A stretch of 64,000 nucleotides of DNA. Source: an uncultured Clostridium sp. Lineage in GTDB: Bacteria; Bacillota; Clostridia; TANB77; CAG-508. The notes beneath the pieces are model-generated. The model saw nothing but the letters and a program-made list of their open reading frames with translations, was not told the origin of the DNA and did not search any database. Positions within the stretch are counted from its first letter, which is position 1. Each line of letters starts with the position of its first letter. The stretch spans positions 1 through 64,000 of the forward strand of contig CANBES010000003.1 in NCBI GenBank assembly GCA_947367845.1, given 5' to 3'. Made by a program: the position numbers and the translations under genes. This document shows, piece by piece, positions 10,401 to 17,869 of the stretch.

Positions 10401-11739
10401 CTGTCGTTGTAATATTCTTTACTTCTGCCCTTGTATATGTTGGAGCTGTTTTATCTATTCTTATTACTGTTGTTTTTTCTTCTGATATATTTCCTGCATT
10501 ATCTATTACTCTAAATCTTATTGTTGTATCTCTTTCAACAGTATATGTTATTGTTCCTGTATTTCCACTTGTTTCTAATGCTCTTGTTGTCCATTCTCCA
10601 TTTTCAAACCATTGGAATTCTTTTATTCCTGATAGATTATCTTCTGCAACTAGTGTTATTGTTACATCTTGGTTTGTCCAGTTTCCATTGCTTGGATTTG
10701 TTACTGTTTTTATTACTGGTGGTACTTTATCTATTTTATCTATAACAATTTCAGCTATTACTTTATTTCCTGCTAGGTCTTCTGCTTCTGCCACTACCTT
10801 ACCATTTTCTGTCATAGTTACAACTGTTGCGTTAGGTTTTAATTCTCCACCTTCAGGTCCAGCCTTTCTATTCTCTGTTAGGTTATCGCCATATATTACT
10901 GTTACTTTTACATCTTCATTTGTCCATCCATCTGGTTCAACTTTAAATGTTATATTATCCATTACGTTGCTAGAATCTCTTACTATGAACGCATTACTTA
11001 CTTTTGTATCTGCTCTGTTTCCAGCATTATCTGTTACATTTAACCATAAATAATATGTACCAACTGTACAATCATTTTTTGTAACTGTATCACCATCTGC
11101 AAATGTTTGCCAGCTAGTTGGTTCAGTGTCTTTTGATTGTGACCAAGCATATTTTATATCGTTTAGCTCACTTCCACCTAAATCACTTACACTAACTCTT
11201 GTTTTGATAGTAGCCTTATCACCAATAGTTGGCATTACATAAGAACCACCATTTGTTCTAATTATCGCTGTTGGTTTAACTTTATCTATATTATTTATTT
11301 GTAGGCTTGCTTTTCTCCTATGTCCGTCTTTTGTATGAGCTTCAGCATATACAGTTCCATTCTCTGTTAACGTCAAAGAAGTTGCATTTGGCGTATCTGC
11401 ACTACCTATTCCCGCTTTTCTATTTTCAGTCAATTGCTTTTGGTATTCAATAGTTACAGTTACATCACCATTTGTCCATTCAGTTGTACTTGGAGTTATC
11501 TTTATATCCCCAACCCTATCAATCGTCTCAATAGTTTCCTTGTACACTTGCCCAATATCTTCTTCTGAAGCATATTCCGCTTCTATTTGCTTGATATTGC
11601 TCATTTGCGTTGATGTTTTATTTGAGATTCCCATAAATGACAATGCCAAAATAACAATCATAAAAAGCATCGCAGCAACAACAAGTACTGTAATTGAACC
11701 TTTTTCTGAAATTAACATTTTTCTAATCTTTTGTCCCAT
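4390..11739 (-). CDS. Giant repeat-rich surface protein (2449 residues) with InlB-type and GBS Bsp-like repeats
   Basis: The N-terminus has a prepilin/TadE-like membrane segment (GSITVLVVAAMLFMIVILAL, residues 14-33). Several Ig-like modules with VTDNAGN or VIDNAGN motifs follow (to about 420), then a GBS Bsp-like repeat (about 430-540), then InlB B-repeats and related beta-modules (about 545-2040, with GYTFTGWFTA and YYAQW signatures). A carbohydrate-binding-module-like insert occupies about 620-763. Two more GBS Bsp-like repeats (about 2183-2365, with WTSSNGQDDI and WTTNNGQDDI) precede a Cys/His-rich tail (residues 2375-2449) with CxxC pairs. There is no PxTG motif, so attachment is probably by the N-terminal membrane segment. 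A good AGGAG site precedes the ATG. The gene has its own promoter and is followed by an overlapping small membrane-protein gene. The protein is probably an adhesin or cell-wall structural protein; the exact role is unknown. Confidence 0.85.
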   Translation of the reverse strand: MGQKIRKMLISEKGSITVLVVAAMLFMIVILALSFMGISNKTSTQMSNIKQIEAEYASEEDIGQVYKETIETIDRVGDIKITPSTTEWTNGDVTVTIEYQKQLTENRKAGIGSADTPNATSLTLTENGTVYAEAHTKDGHRRKASLQINNIDKVKPTAIIRTNGGSYVMPTIGDKATIKTRVSVSDLGGSELNDIKYAWSQSKDTEPTSWQTFADGDTVTKNDCTVGTYYLWLNVTDNAGNRADTKVSNAFIVRDSSNVMDNITFKVEPDGWTNEDVKVTVIYGDNLTENRKAGPEGGELKPNATVVTMTENGKVVAEAEDLAGNKVIAEIVIDKIDKVPPVIKTVTNPSNGNWTNQDVTITLVAEDNLSGIKEFQWFENGEWTTRALETSGNTGTITYTVERDTTIRFRVIDNAGNISEEKTTVIRIDKTAPTYTRAEVKNITTTGYDVYVYGVTDGTGSGVNRVQFPTWTNANGQDDIQSNWATNEIATGVKQADGTTWVYHVNVTDHKNEYGKYITHVYAYDNLGNRRVLTGFDDIQVPGVVITLNANGGSVSTGTLTKGYGSQMGTLPTPTRTGYTFTGWFTAATGGTKITNTTTVPANNVTYYAQWTINNYTVTYDNNYYANSIWNDTTVLGRYAQATTTPKSKTNVADANAKDGNYIKFVMPAGTSGGPYYSPAAKLTAGKTYTWSVYVKASTNKKLYMGDEQNGCKDVNVTTSWQKVTHTFTATDRDYKAFIFYANYGGWADGEELYVHSLEIMEGTPTHTTASKQYNSALGTLPAPTRTGYTFTGWYTAPVGGTKISDATTVPANNVTYYAHWTTNTYKITYNLNGGTANGPTSFNVGTETITLPTPTRTGYTFTGWTGSNGTTPQTTVTIPKGSTRDRSYTANWTATNYTISYNLNGGSISGQPTSYNVESNAITLPTPTRTGYTFTGWTGSNGTTPQTTVTIPKGSTGNKEYTANWSINSYYIDLNMNVDGTGHGSGYNSRVTVGFKVGGVDKGYIQDYYTQHTYGTSWEIYGLRLDGEAVAYTASGTLGAQNTGVYVNLNTVNFVSNNNNYGTVSVANRLVVRGTNYTTSGATVTLAGGRTVTAAVTNLAGYTTNFTGWTPTSGTVNAATTVTANFTRTANPYTVTYNYAENGGKSATKTSATVNYGSAIDLSPTAVKDGYTFVGWNTNKDATTKLNSLNMGAGNVTLYAIYSKTITGTFNYFNGTAATSTQVSQTIYNKTTQATIKTPVIANATKDSITYTQRGWSTSNAANAGISVNSGANATISANTTYYSSYQATITATFYYHGGTDQYAATQATTTASATRFMNYAGTYTQSNIAVPSAVSSSTGYYGTTYKGVSNARSSGSMMTPTTANTAYYAVYNVGISYYYYNGSQHTASTATRTATTNGTTYSCSVNTEPKPTAYDGANFKWWSYDANQAGADYKRTPTTTASTTLYAVYEKSVTATFYYHTGDNLTNTQATTTASGIRNYISKSGGINTYNGNISIPAAVTGSSTYYTTAYRGVATAVNSSTAVTPTTANTKYYAFYDCSLTYYYYNGSAHTSSTTTRRARSNGTNYVCTVDSVPTPSAYDGATFKWWSYDANQAGSDYQRAPNATGVQALYAMYQKNITATFNYYNGTAAAKATASATRSYISKSGGVNTIQANIGIPAAVSGSKGVDSTTYSHVSTSKTGSATTPTTATATYYAVYKKTVTATKYVYNNTSSTATGTAYAYYDGSKANASINLGTTTPPSGYTARGWSTSNAANATVNVALNGNASIMNNTTYYMSYSYSVTLTYNGNGATSGVPAAQSGTAYMNYTGGRVGATITLSTTKPTRTNYTFTGWFTAESGGTKYGTTTTISANTTIYAQWSGNVYTVTLNTQSATSAGSTAVYEKYGTGIYKETACTTQMTTSANAITKPSRSYTLTYNANGGTVSGTSTTASYTFGGYYTATGGGGDQLINANGNITTAFTTTKYSANATLYAKWTNNSISLATPTRTGYTFKGWFTAASGGTQITSATSITANQTIYAQWTPVNYTQTVQVRYENVDGTFTGYSNAINTNYAYGSTVSWSRAADATYQAASITSYIVTGAKTTQVTVYRQKYTLDLNGYLDGTSSGNLGVYGKADVYINGSRVSAGVTDFCQQYRAGTTYEIKNIVANNGYVYEGVHSGTLTGTLTKTTGVWLKFVKRDTLKFTNITRDGFTIEYYSADNITGARQAAVWTSSNGQDDIVWHGLDNNGGGKWSKRIYVSGHKYEYGEYIAHIYDNPAASMRIAGTVNVPFEERIYIYGVDSTGYKVRIYTNRSGVTKVEVPTWTTNNGQDDIEWITATSHGNGAYLATVKVSNHNYESGEYNSHVYLTINGSRVGVAALTANVTATAPPAHTCNINDRCNTVHTYPYAQYNYYWSSCGEWHNTCRHAICSVCGQINKNYGSYTTLAKCPNSTEGNVKPCPTPGTY
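5667..5831 (-). repeat. Right copy of the 165-base inverted repeat
   Basis: Reverse-complement partner of 2223-2387, inside the last InlB B-repeat of the giant protein (near residue 1970-2025). Recombination between the two copies would invert about 3.4 kb and exchange C-termini in frame. Confidence 0.85.
8871..8974 (-). repeat. Direct repeat within the giant surface gene, copy 2
   Basis: About 104 bases almost identical to 9090-9193 (about two differences), 219 bases apart. They encode the successive InlB-type modules ending GYTFTGWTGSNGTTPQTT. Such near-identity favours slippage or recombination that changes repeat number. Confidence 0.8.
9090..9193 (-). repeat. Direct repeat within the giant surface gene, copy 1
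   Basis: Partner of 8871-8974. Other shorter exact repeats occur in the same gene, for example about 33 bases at 6950-6982 and 7450-7482, which encode the WWSYDANQAG motif. Confidence 0.8.
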
Positions 11740-11778
11740 AGTCTTTCTCCTACTTAAATAAAATAATTCTTCTTTTTA

Positions 11779-11807
11779 ATCTTACCTAATTATTTTCAAG
11801 TTTTCAA
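11779..11807 (-). promoter_or_regulatory. Probable sigma-A promoter of the giant surface-protein gene
   Basis: On the minus strand TTGAAA (11802-11807) and TAAGAT (11779-11784) are 17 bases apart, about 40 bases upstream of the ATG. Further upstream (11866-11900) are GTAAC/GTTAC inverted and direct motifs that could be a regulator site. The whole gap 11740-12043 holds this promoter, the gdpP terminator and one palindromic repeat. Confidence 0.55.
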
Positions 11808-11925
11808 CAGGTTATTTTTGCCATACATTTTTATGTCGCTTGTTGCCTTACGGCTCGTCATTTTGGTAACTTTTGTTACAAATATTGTTTTTTTGTTACA
11901 ATTTTAGAACAGAGCAAAAAGTCGC

Positions 11926-11963
11926 ACAAAAAAGACTAGGTTTTACTTATTTCCCTAGTCTTT
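11926..11963 (-). terminator. Terminator after gdpP
   Basis: On the minus strand AAAGACTAGG pairs with CCTAGTCTTT across a 13-base loop and runs into a T tract. It lies about 80 bases beyond the gdpP stop and upstream of the promoter for the giant gene. Confidence 0.75.
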
Positions 11964-11995
11964 CCTATTTCTTAATTGATAGGTGTTTTTTAGGA

Positions 11996-12045
11996 GTGTC
12001 CCCCAAAAGCGCCTGATGTTTTTTTGCTCCGTCCCCAAATACATC
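11996..12045. repeat. Dispersed palindromic repeat (GGGACGGAGC type)
   Basis: Contains GATGTTTTTTTGCTCCGTCC followed by CCAAATACATC, so the GATGT/ACATC ends can pair around the GGGACGGAGC core. It reaches the gdpP stop codon. It is the same subtype as the elements at 31689 and 63840. Confidence 0.7.
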
Positions 12046-14077
12046 ATTCTATTTCTGAAAAGTATTCGTGAATACGGTTTATTAATTCTTGTTTCGTTTC
12101 TTCCATTGTCATTCCTTCAACTTGTGCTCCGGCAAGTGTTATGTGTCCGCCACCGCCTAGTTTTTCTAATATTAGTTGTACGTTTATGTCTCCAATTGAA
12201 CGTCCGCTTATGCAGATTTTGTCGCCTGTGTTTCCTAGTACGAATGATGCTGTGATGTCGCTTATTGTAAGTAGTTCATCTGCTGCTTTTGCACATATTA
12301 GGCTTGCATCTTTTGTTTTTTCTTCATATATTGATACTGCAATTCCGTCACTTACTAGTTCTGCATTTTTTACTATTCCTGCAATTATGTTGAAACTTGC
12401 TAAGTCACTTTGGAACCATTTTTTTACTCTTATAATATCAACTCCGCACCTGCGTAAATATGCAGCTGCTTCAAATGTTCTTACTCCTGTTTTAAATGTA
12501 AAGTTTTTTGTATCCATCATTATTCCTGCATATAAACTTTCTGCTTCTATTGTTTTTAAATCTATTTTTGCTTCTGCGTATTGTAAAAGTTCTGTAACCA
12601 GCTCTGCCGCAGAAGAAGCGTATACTTCCTGGAATACTAATGTTGCGTCTTCTATGTAGTTTGTACTTCTTCTATGATGGTCTATTACAACTATTTTTTT
12701 TGCTTTTTCTAACAATTCTGGTGCATCTACATAGTTTACTTTGTGTGTATCTACTACAACTAGTAATGTGTCTTCATCTATGTTTTCTAGTGCTACTTCT
12801 TTATTTATTATTACATCTTCATATTCAGGGTCTTTGTCTAGAGTGTGCTTGAACGCGCTTATTGCTGATGATGTAGCTTCGCTGTTTACTATGTATGCAT
12901 TTCTGTTTAATGTTTTTGCTAATCTATAAATTCCCATGCTTGAACCAATTGCGTCCATATCTGGATTTGCATGTCCCATTACCATTACTTTTTTTGATTC
13001 TTTTATTAAGTTTTCTAATGCGTGTGCTACTACTCTAGCTTTGACCTTTGTTCTCTTTTCTAGTTCTTGTGCTCTTCCACCAAAGAATTTATATATTTCG
13101 TTTTCTCTTATAACTGCTTGGTCTCCACCACGTCCTAGTACAACATCCATTGCGTCTTGTGCAGACTTATATTTTTCTTTGTCTGTTGCACCTTCATTTG
13201 ATACTGCTATACTTAATGTAAATTGTAATTTTTCTTTGTTGTCAATTTCCTTTATTTGGTCCAATATACTGAATTTGTCTTCTTTAACTGATTGTAGATA
13301 TCTTTGCTCAAATAAATATACATATCTATCACGGTCAGATTTTATAAGAACACCATTTGTCTTATTTGCCCAGTCATACATCTTTTTATCTATCTCTGCT
13401 GTTACTATTGGTTTTTCGCTTGCATCTAACCTTTGCATTGTCTCTTCATAATTATCTACCATTATTATTCCAAAACATGATTTAGAGTCTTTATACTCTG
13501 TTTGCAATTTGATGTTTTCTGTGTTATCAATAAAGTACATTATTACCATATAATCTTGTTTGTATTTTTTATCTCTGTTTTTAAGCTTTATATATCTTCC
13601 AAGTACTTGATAGTCTTTATCTCCTATTTTTACTTGTTTCACTATATCTTTTTTGTCTTTTTGGTTGTTATTACTATTTGTATTGTTTTTTATTTCATTT
13701 TTGATGTCTGTATTTATATCAGTTACATATGCGTTTATATCAACATTTGCAAACTCTGTTATAAACTTCGCACTTTTCCATATTACATTTCCATCAGCCT
13801 CTAAAATAATTAGTGGAAATGGTGAATTTATCAATGTTGTTTTTGCAGCAGAGTCTACTGTAAGTGTTAGGTCTTGAAGTGTTTCTGATATTTCAGTTTT
13901 CTTTTTTGTGTTTGTATAGTAACTGTATGTTCCAATTGCTAAATATAATAGTATTGATGGAATTATCATTTTTTGGTTTTCTATACATACTATTACTAGC
14001 AATACAAATATTATTGCTAGATATATTTTTGTTCTTGATATTAATGTATCAAATATTTTTCTGTTGCTTTTTTGCAT
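12044..14077 (-). CDS. gdpP: Cyclic-di-AMP phosphodiesterase GdpP
   Basis: Membrane-bound enzyme that hydrolyses c-di-AMP, the second messenger that controls potassium, turgor and wall homeostasis. The 677 residues match the usual family length. Two N-terminal membrane segments (about 17-52) are followed by a PAS-like region (about 80-170), a degenerate GGDEF domain (about 195-320), and the catalytic DHH-DHHA1 part: GHANPDMDAIGSS near 365, VVDTHKVNY, VIDHHRRS, and a C-terminal GGGGHITLAGA. All metal-binding motifs are present. A GGGAGA site lies upstream of the ATG and a sigma-A promoter at 14110-14138. It lies downstream of rpoC but is separated from it by a terminator. Confidence 0.95.
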   Translation of the reverse strand: MQKSNRKIFDTLISRTKIYLAIIFVLLVIVCIENQKMIIPSILLYLAIGTYSYYTNTKKKTEISETLQDLTLTVDSAAKTTLINSPFPLIILEADGNVIWKSAKFITEFANVDINAYVTDINTDIKNEIKNNTNSNNNQKDKKDIVKQVKIGDKDYQVLGRYIKLKNRDKKYKQDYMVIMYFIDNTENIKLQTEYKDSKSCFGIIMVDNYEETMQRLDASEKPIVTAEIDKKMYDWANKTNGVLIKSDRDRYVYLFEQRYLQSVKEDKFSILDQIKEIDNKEKLQFTLSIAVSNEGATDKEKYKSAQDAMDVVLGRGGDQAVIRENEIYKFFGGRAQELEKRTKVKARVVAHALENLIKESKKVMVMGHANPDMDAIGSSMGIYRLAKTLNRNAYIVNSEATSSAISAFKHTLDKDPEYEDVIINKEVALENIDEDTLLVVVDTHKVNYVDAPELLEKAKKIVVIDHHRRSTNYIEDATLVFQEVYASSAAELVTELLQYAEAKIDLKTIEAESLYAGIMMDTKNFTFKTGVRTFEAAAYLRRCGVDIIRVKKWFQSDLASFNIIAGIVKNAELVSDGIAVSIYEEKTKDASLICAKAADELLTISDITASFVLGNTGDKICISGRSIGDINVQLILEKLGGGGHITLAGAQVEGMTMEETKQELINRIHEYFSEIE

Positions 14078-14109
14078 ACATTTTCTCCCTTACATTTTCT
14101 TCCTATTAT

Positions 14110-14138
14110 ATTTTACTAGCATTTTGCCATTTTGTCAA
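14110..14138 (-). promoter_or_regulatory. Sigma-A promoter of gdpP
   Basis: On the minus strand TTGACA (14133-14138) and TAAAAT (14110-14115) are 17 bases apart, about 35 bases from the gdpP start. Confidence 0.65.
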
Positions 14139-14212
14139 GAAATTGCCAAGAGGACGGTCCTTTTTGACAAAAAATTGCCAAGAAGGTCCGTCCCTCTTGG
14201 CAATTTTTTGTA
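14139..14212. repeat. Dispersed palindromic repeat pair (TGCCA...GGACGG type)
   Basis: Two abutting units of the family TTGCCAAGA...GGACGG...TTGGCAA. The right-hand unit forms the rpoC terminator. It lies between rpoC and the gdpP promoter. Confidence 0.75.
14169..14204 (-). terminator. rpoC terminator formed by a palindromic repeat
   Basis: On the minus strand ATTGCCAAGA pairs with TCTTGGCAAT and is followed by TTTTTTG, 17 bases after the rpoC stop. The stem is a copy of the dispersed repeat family. Confidence 0.75.
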
Positions 14213-14221
14213 TTTTAATTC

Positions 14222-17200
14222 TTATTCAGCTTTTTCCTCTGTTGTTTCTTCTTCTAGTTCTTCGTTTTCTGTGCTTATATGAACGTCTTGGTATTTTTTC
14301 ATACCTGTTCCTGCTGGTATTAATTTACCAATTATTACGTTTTCTTTTAGTCCTACTAGGTCATCTACTTTTCCTTTAACAGCTGCTTCTGTTAATACTC
14401 TAGTTGTTTCTTGGAATGATGCTGCTGATAAGAAGCTGTCTGTTGCAAGTGATGCTTTTGTTATTCCTAATAATACACGTTTTCCTGTTGCTGGACGTTT
14501 TCCTGCTTCTATTGCTTCTTTGTTTTTGTCTGCAAATTCGTACATGTCTATTAGTGAACCTGGGAACATATCTGTGTCTGCATTGTCTTCAACTCTAACT
14601 TTTTTAAGCATTTGTCTTCCAATTACTTCGATGTGTTTGTCGTTGATGTCAACACCTTGGTTTCTGTATACTTTTTGTACTTCTGAGATTAAGTATTCGT
14701 ATACTCCTTCTGGTCCTTTGATTTCTAAGATTTCACCTGGGTTGATTGATCCTTCTATAAGTGGTTGTGCTGCTTCTACCATGTCTCCATCTTTTACTTT
14801 CATTTTTGAACCAAATGGTATTGTATATGTTCTTGAGTCATCTTTTCCTGTAACTATTACTTCTTTTTTCTTCTTAGTTTCTTTAATTTTTACTTTTCCA
14901 TCTATTTCAGAAATTATTGCTAATCCCTTTGGTTTTCTAGCTTCGAATAATTCTTCAACCCTTGGAAGACCTTGTGTGATGTCGGCTACACCTGCTACAC
15001 CACCAGAGTGGATAGTTCTCATTGTTAGCTGTGTTCCTGGCTCTCCAATTGATTGTGCTGCTATAATACCTACTGATTCTCCTATTGATACTAAGTCTCT
15101 TCTTGCTAGACCCATTCCATAACATTTTTGACATACACCTTGTTTAGAGTGACATCCTAGTACTGAACGTACTTCTAATTTTTCTATTCCAGCAGATACT
15201 ATTTTTTCTGCTGTTTCTTCGTTTATCATTGTGTTTGCATCTACGATTAACTCGTTTGTTTCTGGATGCATTACATCATGTACTGCATATCTTCCTACTA
15301 GTCTTTCTTGCATTTTTTCGATTATTTGTTGACCGTCTTTGATGTCATAAATCATAATTCCTTCTTCTGTTCCACAGTCGTGTTCTCTAACTATGATATC
15401 TTGTGATACGTCAACTAATCTTCTTGTTAGGTATCCAGAGTCAGCTGTTCTTAACGCTGTATCTGAAAGTCCTTTACGTGCACCATGGGCAGATATGAAG
15501 TATTCTAGGGCGTCTAGTCCTTCTGCAAATGATGATTTGATTGGTATTTCTACCGCTTTACCTGTTGTACTTGCCATAAGTCCACGGATACCAGCAATTT
15601 GTCTTAATTGGTTCATATTACCACGGGCTCCAGATTTAACCATCATATATATTGGGTTTAACTCATCAAAATTTTCTTCCATTGCATTACTTACTTTTTT
15701 AGTTGTTGCTTCCCATACATTGATTACTGCGTTATATCTTTCTTCGTTTGTAATTAAACCTCTTGCATATTGTTTTCTTATTGTTTCTACTTGGTTGTCA
15801 GCTTCTGCTAATAGTCCTTTTTTAGCTTCTGGCACTTTAACGTCATCCATTGAGAATGTAATTCCAGCTAGTGTAGAATATTTAAATCCTAGAGCTTTGA
15901 TATAGTCTATTACTTCTGCTGATTCTGTTAGTCCATGTTTGCTTATTACTCTTTCAATTATTTGTCCCATTGATTTTTTCATAACTGGGAAACTTATCTC
16001 GTATTGGAATGGATCTTCGTTTCTGTTGATAAATCCTAAATCTTGTGGTATTCCTTGGTTGAATATTATTCTTCCAACACTTGTTTCTATTTTTTGTGTT
16101 TTTATTTCTCCATCAATTTCCTTTGTTACTCTAACAAAGATTTTTGCGTGGATACCAACATCATGGTTTTCAAAAGCCATTATTGCTTCTTCAGGGTCTT
16201 TGTAATATGTTCCTTCTCCCTTTTCACCATCTAATACCATTGTTAAGTAATAACTTCCTAAAATCATGTCTAATCTTGGTACTGCAACTGGTTTACCGTC
16301 TTGTGGTTTTAATAGGTTGTTTGTTGATAACATTAAATATCTAGATTCTGCTTGTGCTTCTGGTGATAGTGGTAAATGCACCGCCATTTGGTCACCGTCA
16401 AAGTCAGCATTGAAGGCTTCACATACTAATGGGTGAAGTTTTATTGCTCTTCCTTCTACTAGTACTGGTTCAAAAGATTGAATTCCTAGTCTGTGTAGTG
16501 TTGGAGCACGGTTTAACATTACAGGATGATCTTTTATAACATCTTCTAATATTTCCCATACTTCTGGTCTTAGTCTTTCTACCATTCTTTTTGCATTTTT
16601 GATATTTTGTGCTATTCCTCTACCTACTAATTCTCTCATTACAAATGGTTTGAATAATTCAACTGCCATTTCTTTTGGTAGTCCGCATTGATATATTTGT
16701 AGTTCTGGTCCTACTACGATAACAGAACGTCCAGAGTAGTCAACACGTTTTCCTAGTAAGTTTTGACGGAATCTTCCTTGTTTTCCTTTTAACATATCAG
16801 ATAAAGATTTTAATGGTCTGTTTCCAGCTCCTGTTACGGCTCTTCCACGTCTTCCATTGTCTATTAGGGCATCTACTGATTCTTGTAACATTCTTTTTTC
16901 GTTTCTTACAATTATTTCTGGTGCTCCTAATTCTAGTAATCTTTTTAATCTGTTATTTCTGTTTATTACTCTTCTATATAAGTCGTTTAAGTCTGATGTT
17001 GCAAATCTTCCACCATCTAATTGTACCATTGGTCTTAATTCTGGTGGTATAACTGGCACAACGTTCATTATCATCCATTCAGGTTTATTTCCTGATATTC
17101 TAAATGATTCTACTGTGTCTAGTCTTTTTACTAATTTTACTCTTTTTTGTTCACTAGCTTGTTCTAGTTCTTTTTTTATTTCTTCTGATAGTTTTTCTAA

Positions 17201-17752
17201 GTCTACTTGTTCTAGTAATTCTCTTATTGCTTCTGCTCCCATTCTTGCTTTGAAAGAACCTCTACCATATTTTTCTTCTGCTTCATGGTATTCTTTTTCG
17301 TTTAATACTTGGCATTTTTCTAGTCCTGATGTTCCTTTGTCTATTACTACATATGATGCAAAGTATATTATTCTTTCTAAGTTTCTTGGAGAAATATCAA
17401 GTATTAAAGCTATTCTGCTTGGTATTCCTTTGAAATACCAGATGTGCGCTACTGGAGCTGCAAGTTCAATGTGTCCCATTCTTTCACGTCTTACTTTTGA
17501 TTTTGTAACTTCTACACCACATCTGTCACATACGATACCTTTGTATCTTACTCTCTTATATTTTCCACAGTGACATTCCCAGTCCTTTGTTGGTCCAAAT
17601 ATTCTTTCACAGAATAGTCCATCTTTTTCTGGTTTTAATGTTCTGTAGTTGATAGTCTCAGGCTTTTTTACTTCTCCTTTTGACCATTCTCTTATTTTTT
17701 CATCTGATGCTACACCAATTTTTAATTTGTTAAAAACATCTAATTCGTCCAC
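14222..17752 (-). CDS. rpoC: DNA-directed RNA polymerase subunit beta'
   Basis: Catalytic beta' subunit of RNA polymerase, 1176 residues, a normal length for Clostridia. Visible hallmarks in order: the N-terminal zinc ribbon ([11 protein letters not shown]...CDRCGVEV, about 60-85), the lid/rudder region, the active-site [12 protein letters not shown] (near 450) that holds the magnesium, the trigger-loop/bridge region, the second zinc site ([13 protein letters not shown], about 880) and [16 protein letters not shown]. It starts with GTG, preceded by AAAGGTGG. It lies 117 bases downstream of rpoB and is certainly co-transcribed with it. The C-terminus ends in a Glu-rich tail. Confidence 0.98.
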   Translation of the reverse strand: MDELDVFNKLKIGVASDEKIREWSKGEVKKPETINYRTLKPEKDGLFCERIFGPTKDWECHCGKYKRVRYKGIVCDRCGVEVTKSKVRRERMGHIELAAPVAHIWYFKGIPSRIALILDISPRNLERIIYFASYVVIDKGTSGLEKCQVLNEKEYHEAEEKYGRGSFKARMGAEAIRELLEQVDLEKLSEEIKKELEQASEQKRVKLVKRLDTVESFRISGNKPEWMIMNVVPVIPPELRPMVQLDGGRFATSDLNDLYRRVINRNNRLKRLLELGAPEIIVRNEKRMLQESVDALIDNGRRGRAVTGAGNRPLKSLSDMLKGKQGRFRQNLLGKRVDYSGRSVIVVGPELQIYQCGLPKEMAVELFKPFVMRELVGRGIAQNIKNAKRMVERLRPEVWEILEDVIKDHPVMLNRAPTLHRLGIQSFEPVLVEGRAIKLHPLVCEAFNADFDGDQMAVHLPLSPEAQAESRYLMLSTNNLLKPQDGKPVAVPRLDMILGSYYLTMVLDGEKGEGTYYKDPEEAIMAFENHDVGIHAKIFVRVTKEIDGEIKTQKIETSVGRIIFNQGIPQDLGFINRNEDPFQYEISFPVMKKSMGQIIERVISKHGLTESAEVIDYIKALGFKYSTLAGITFSMDDVKVPEAKKGLLAEADNQVETIRKQYARGLITNEERYNAVINVWEATTKKVSNAMEENFDELNPIYMMVKSGARGNMNQLRQIAGIRGLMASTTGKAVEIPIKSSFAEGLDALEYFISAHGARKGLSDTALRTADSGYLTRRLVDVSQDIIVREHDCGTEEGIMIYDIKDGQQIIEKMQERLVGRYAVHDVMHPETNELIVDANTMINEETAEKIVSAGIEKLEVRSVLGCHSKQGVCQKCYGMGLARRDLVSIGESVGIIAAQSIGEPGTQLTMRTIHSGGVAGVADITQGLPRVEELFEARKPKGLAIISEIDGKVKIKETKKKKEVIVTGKDDSRTYTIPFGSKMKVKDGDMVEAAQPLIEGSINPGEILEIKGPEGVYEYLISEVQKVYRNQGVDINDKHIEVIGRQMLKKVRVEDNADTDMFPGSLIDMYEFADKNKEAIEAGKRPATGKRVLLGITKASLATDSFLSAASFQETTRVLTEAAVKGKVDDLVGLKENVIIGKLIPAGTGMKKYQDVHISTENEELEEETTEEKAE

Positions 17753-17869
17753 GATTTTCCACCTTTCATTTGGTTTTTATGGTTATTTCAAAATAGGGTA
17801 AGAGGGCTAGCCACCGCTCTTGCAATTCCTTCCTGTCGCCTCTTTCCTTTTTGAAATTTATTCAATTAT

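Noticed and set aside
4696-11761. Many plus-strand frames of 60-120 codons opposite the giant gene
   Set aside because: They are shadow frames of a repetitive AT-rich gene: Leu/Phe/Tyr-rich, with no ribosome binding site and no family features.
11821-11870. GCCGTAAGGC hairpin with a GTAA loop upstream of the giant gene as a riboswitch
   Set aside because: Isolated short stem with a GNRA-like loop. I could not find the rest of a c-di-GMP, c-di-AMP or other known riboswitch, and it lies upstream of the predicted promoter.
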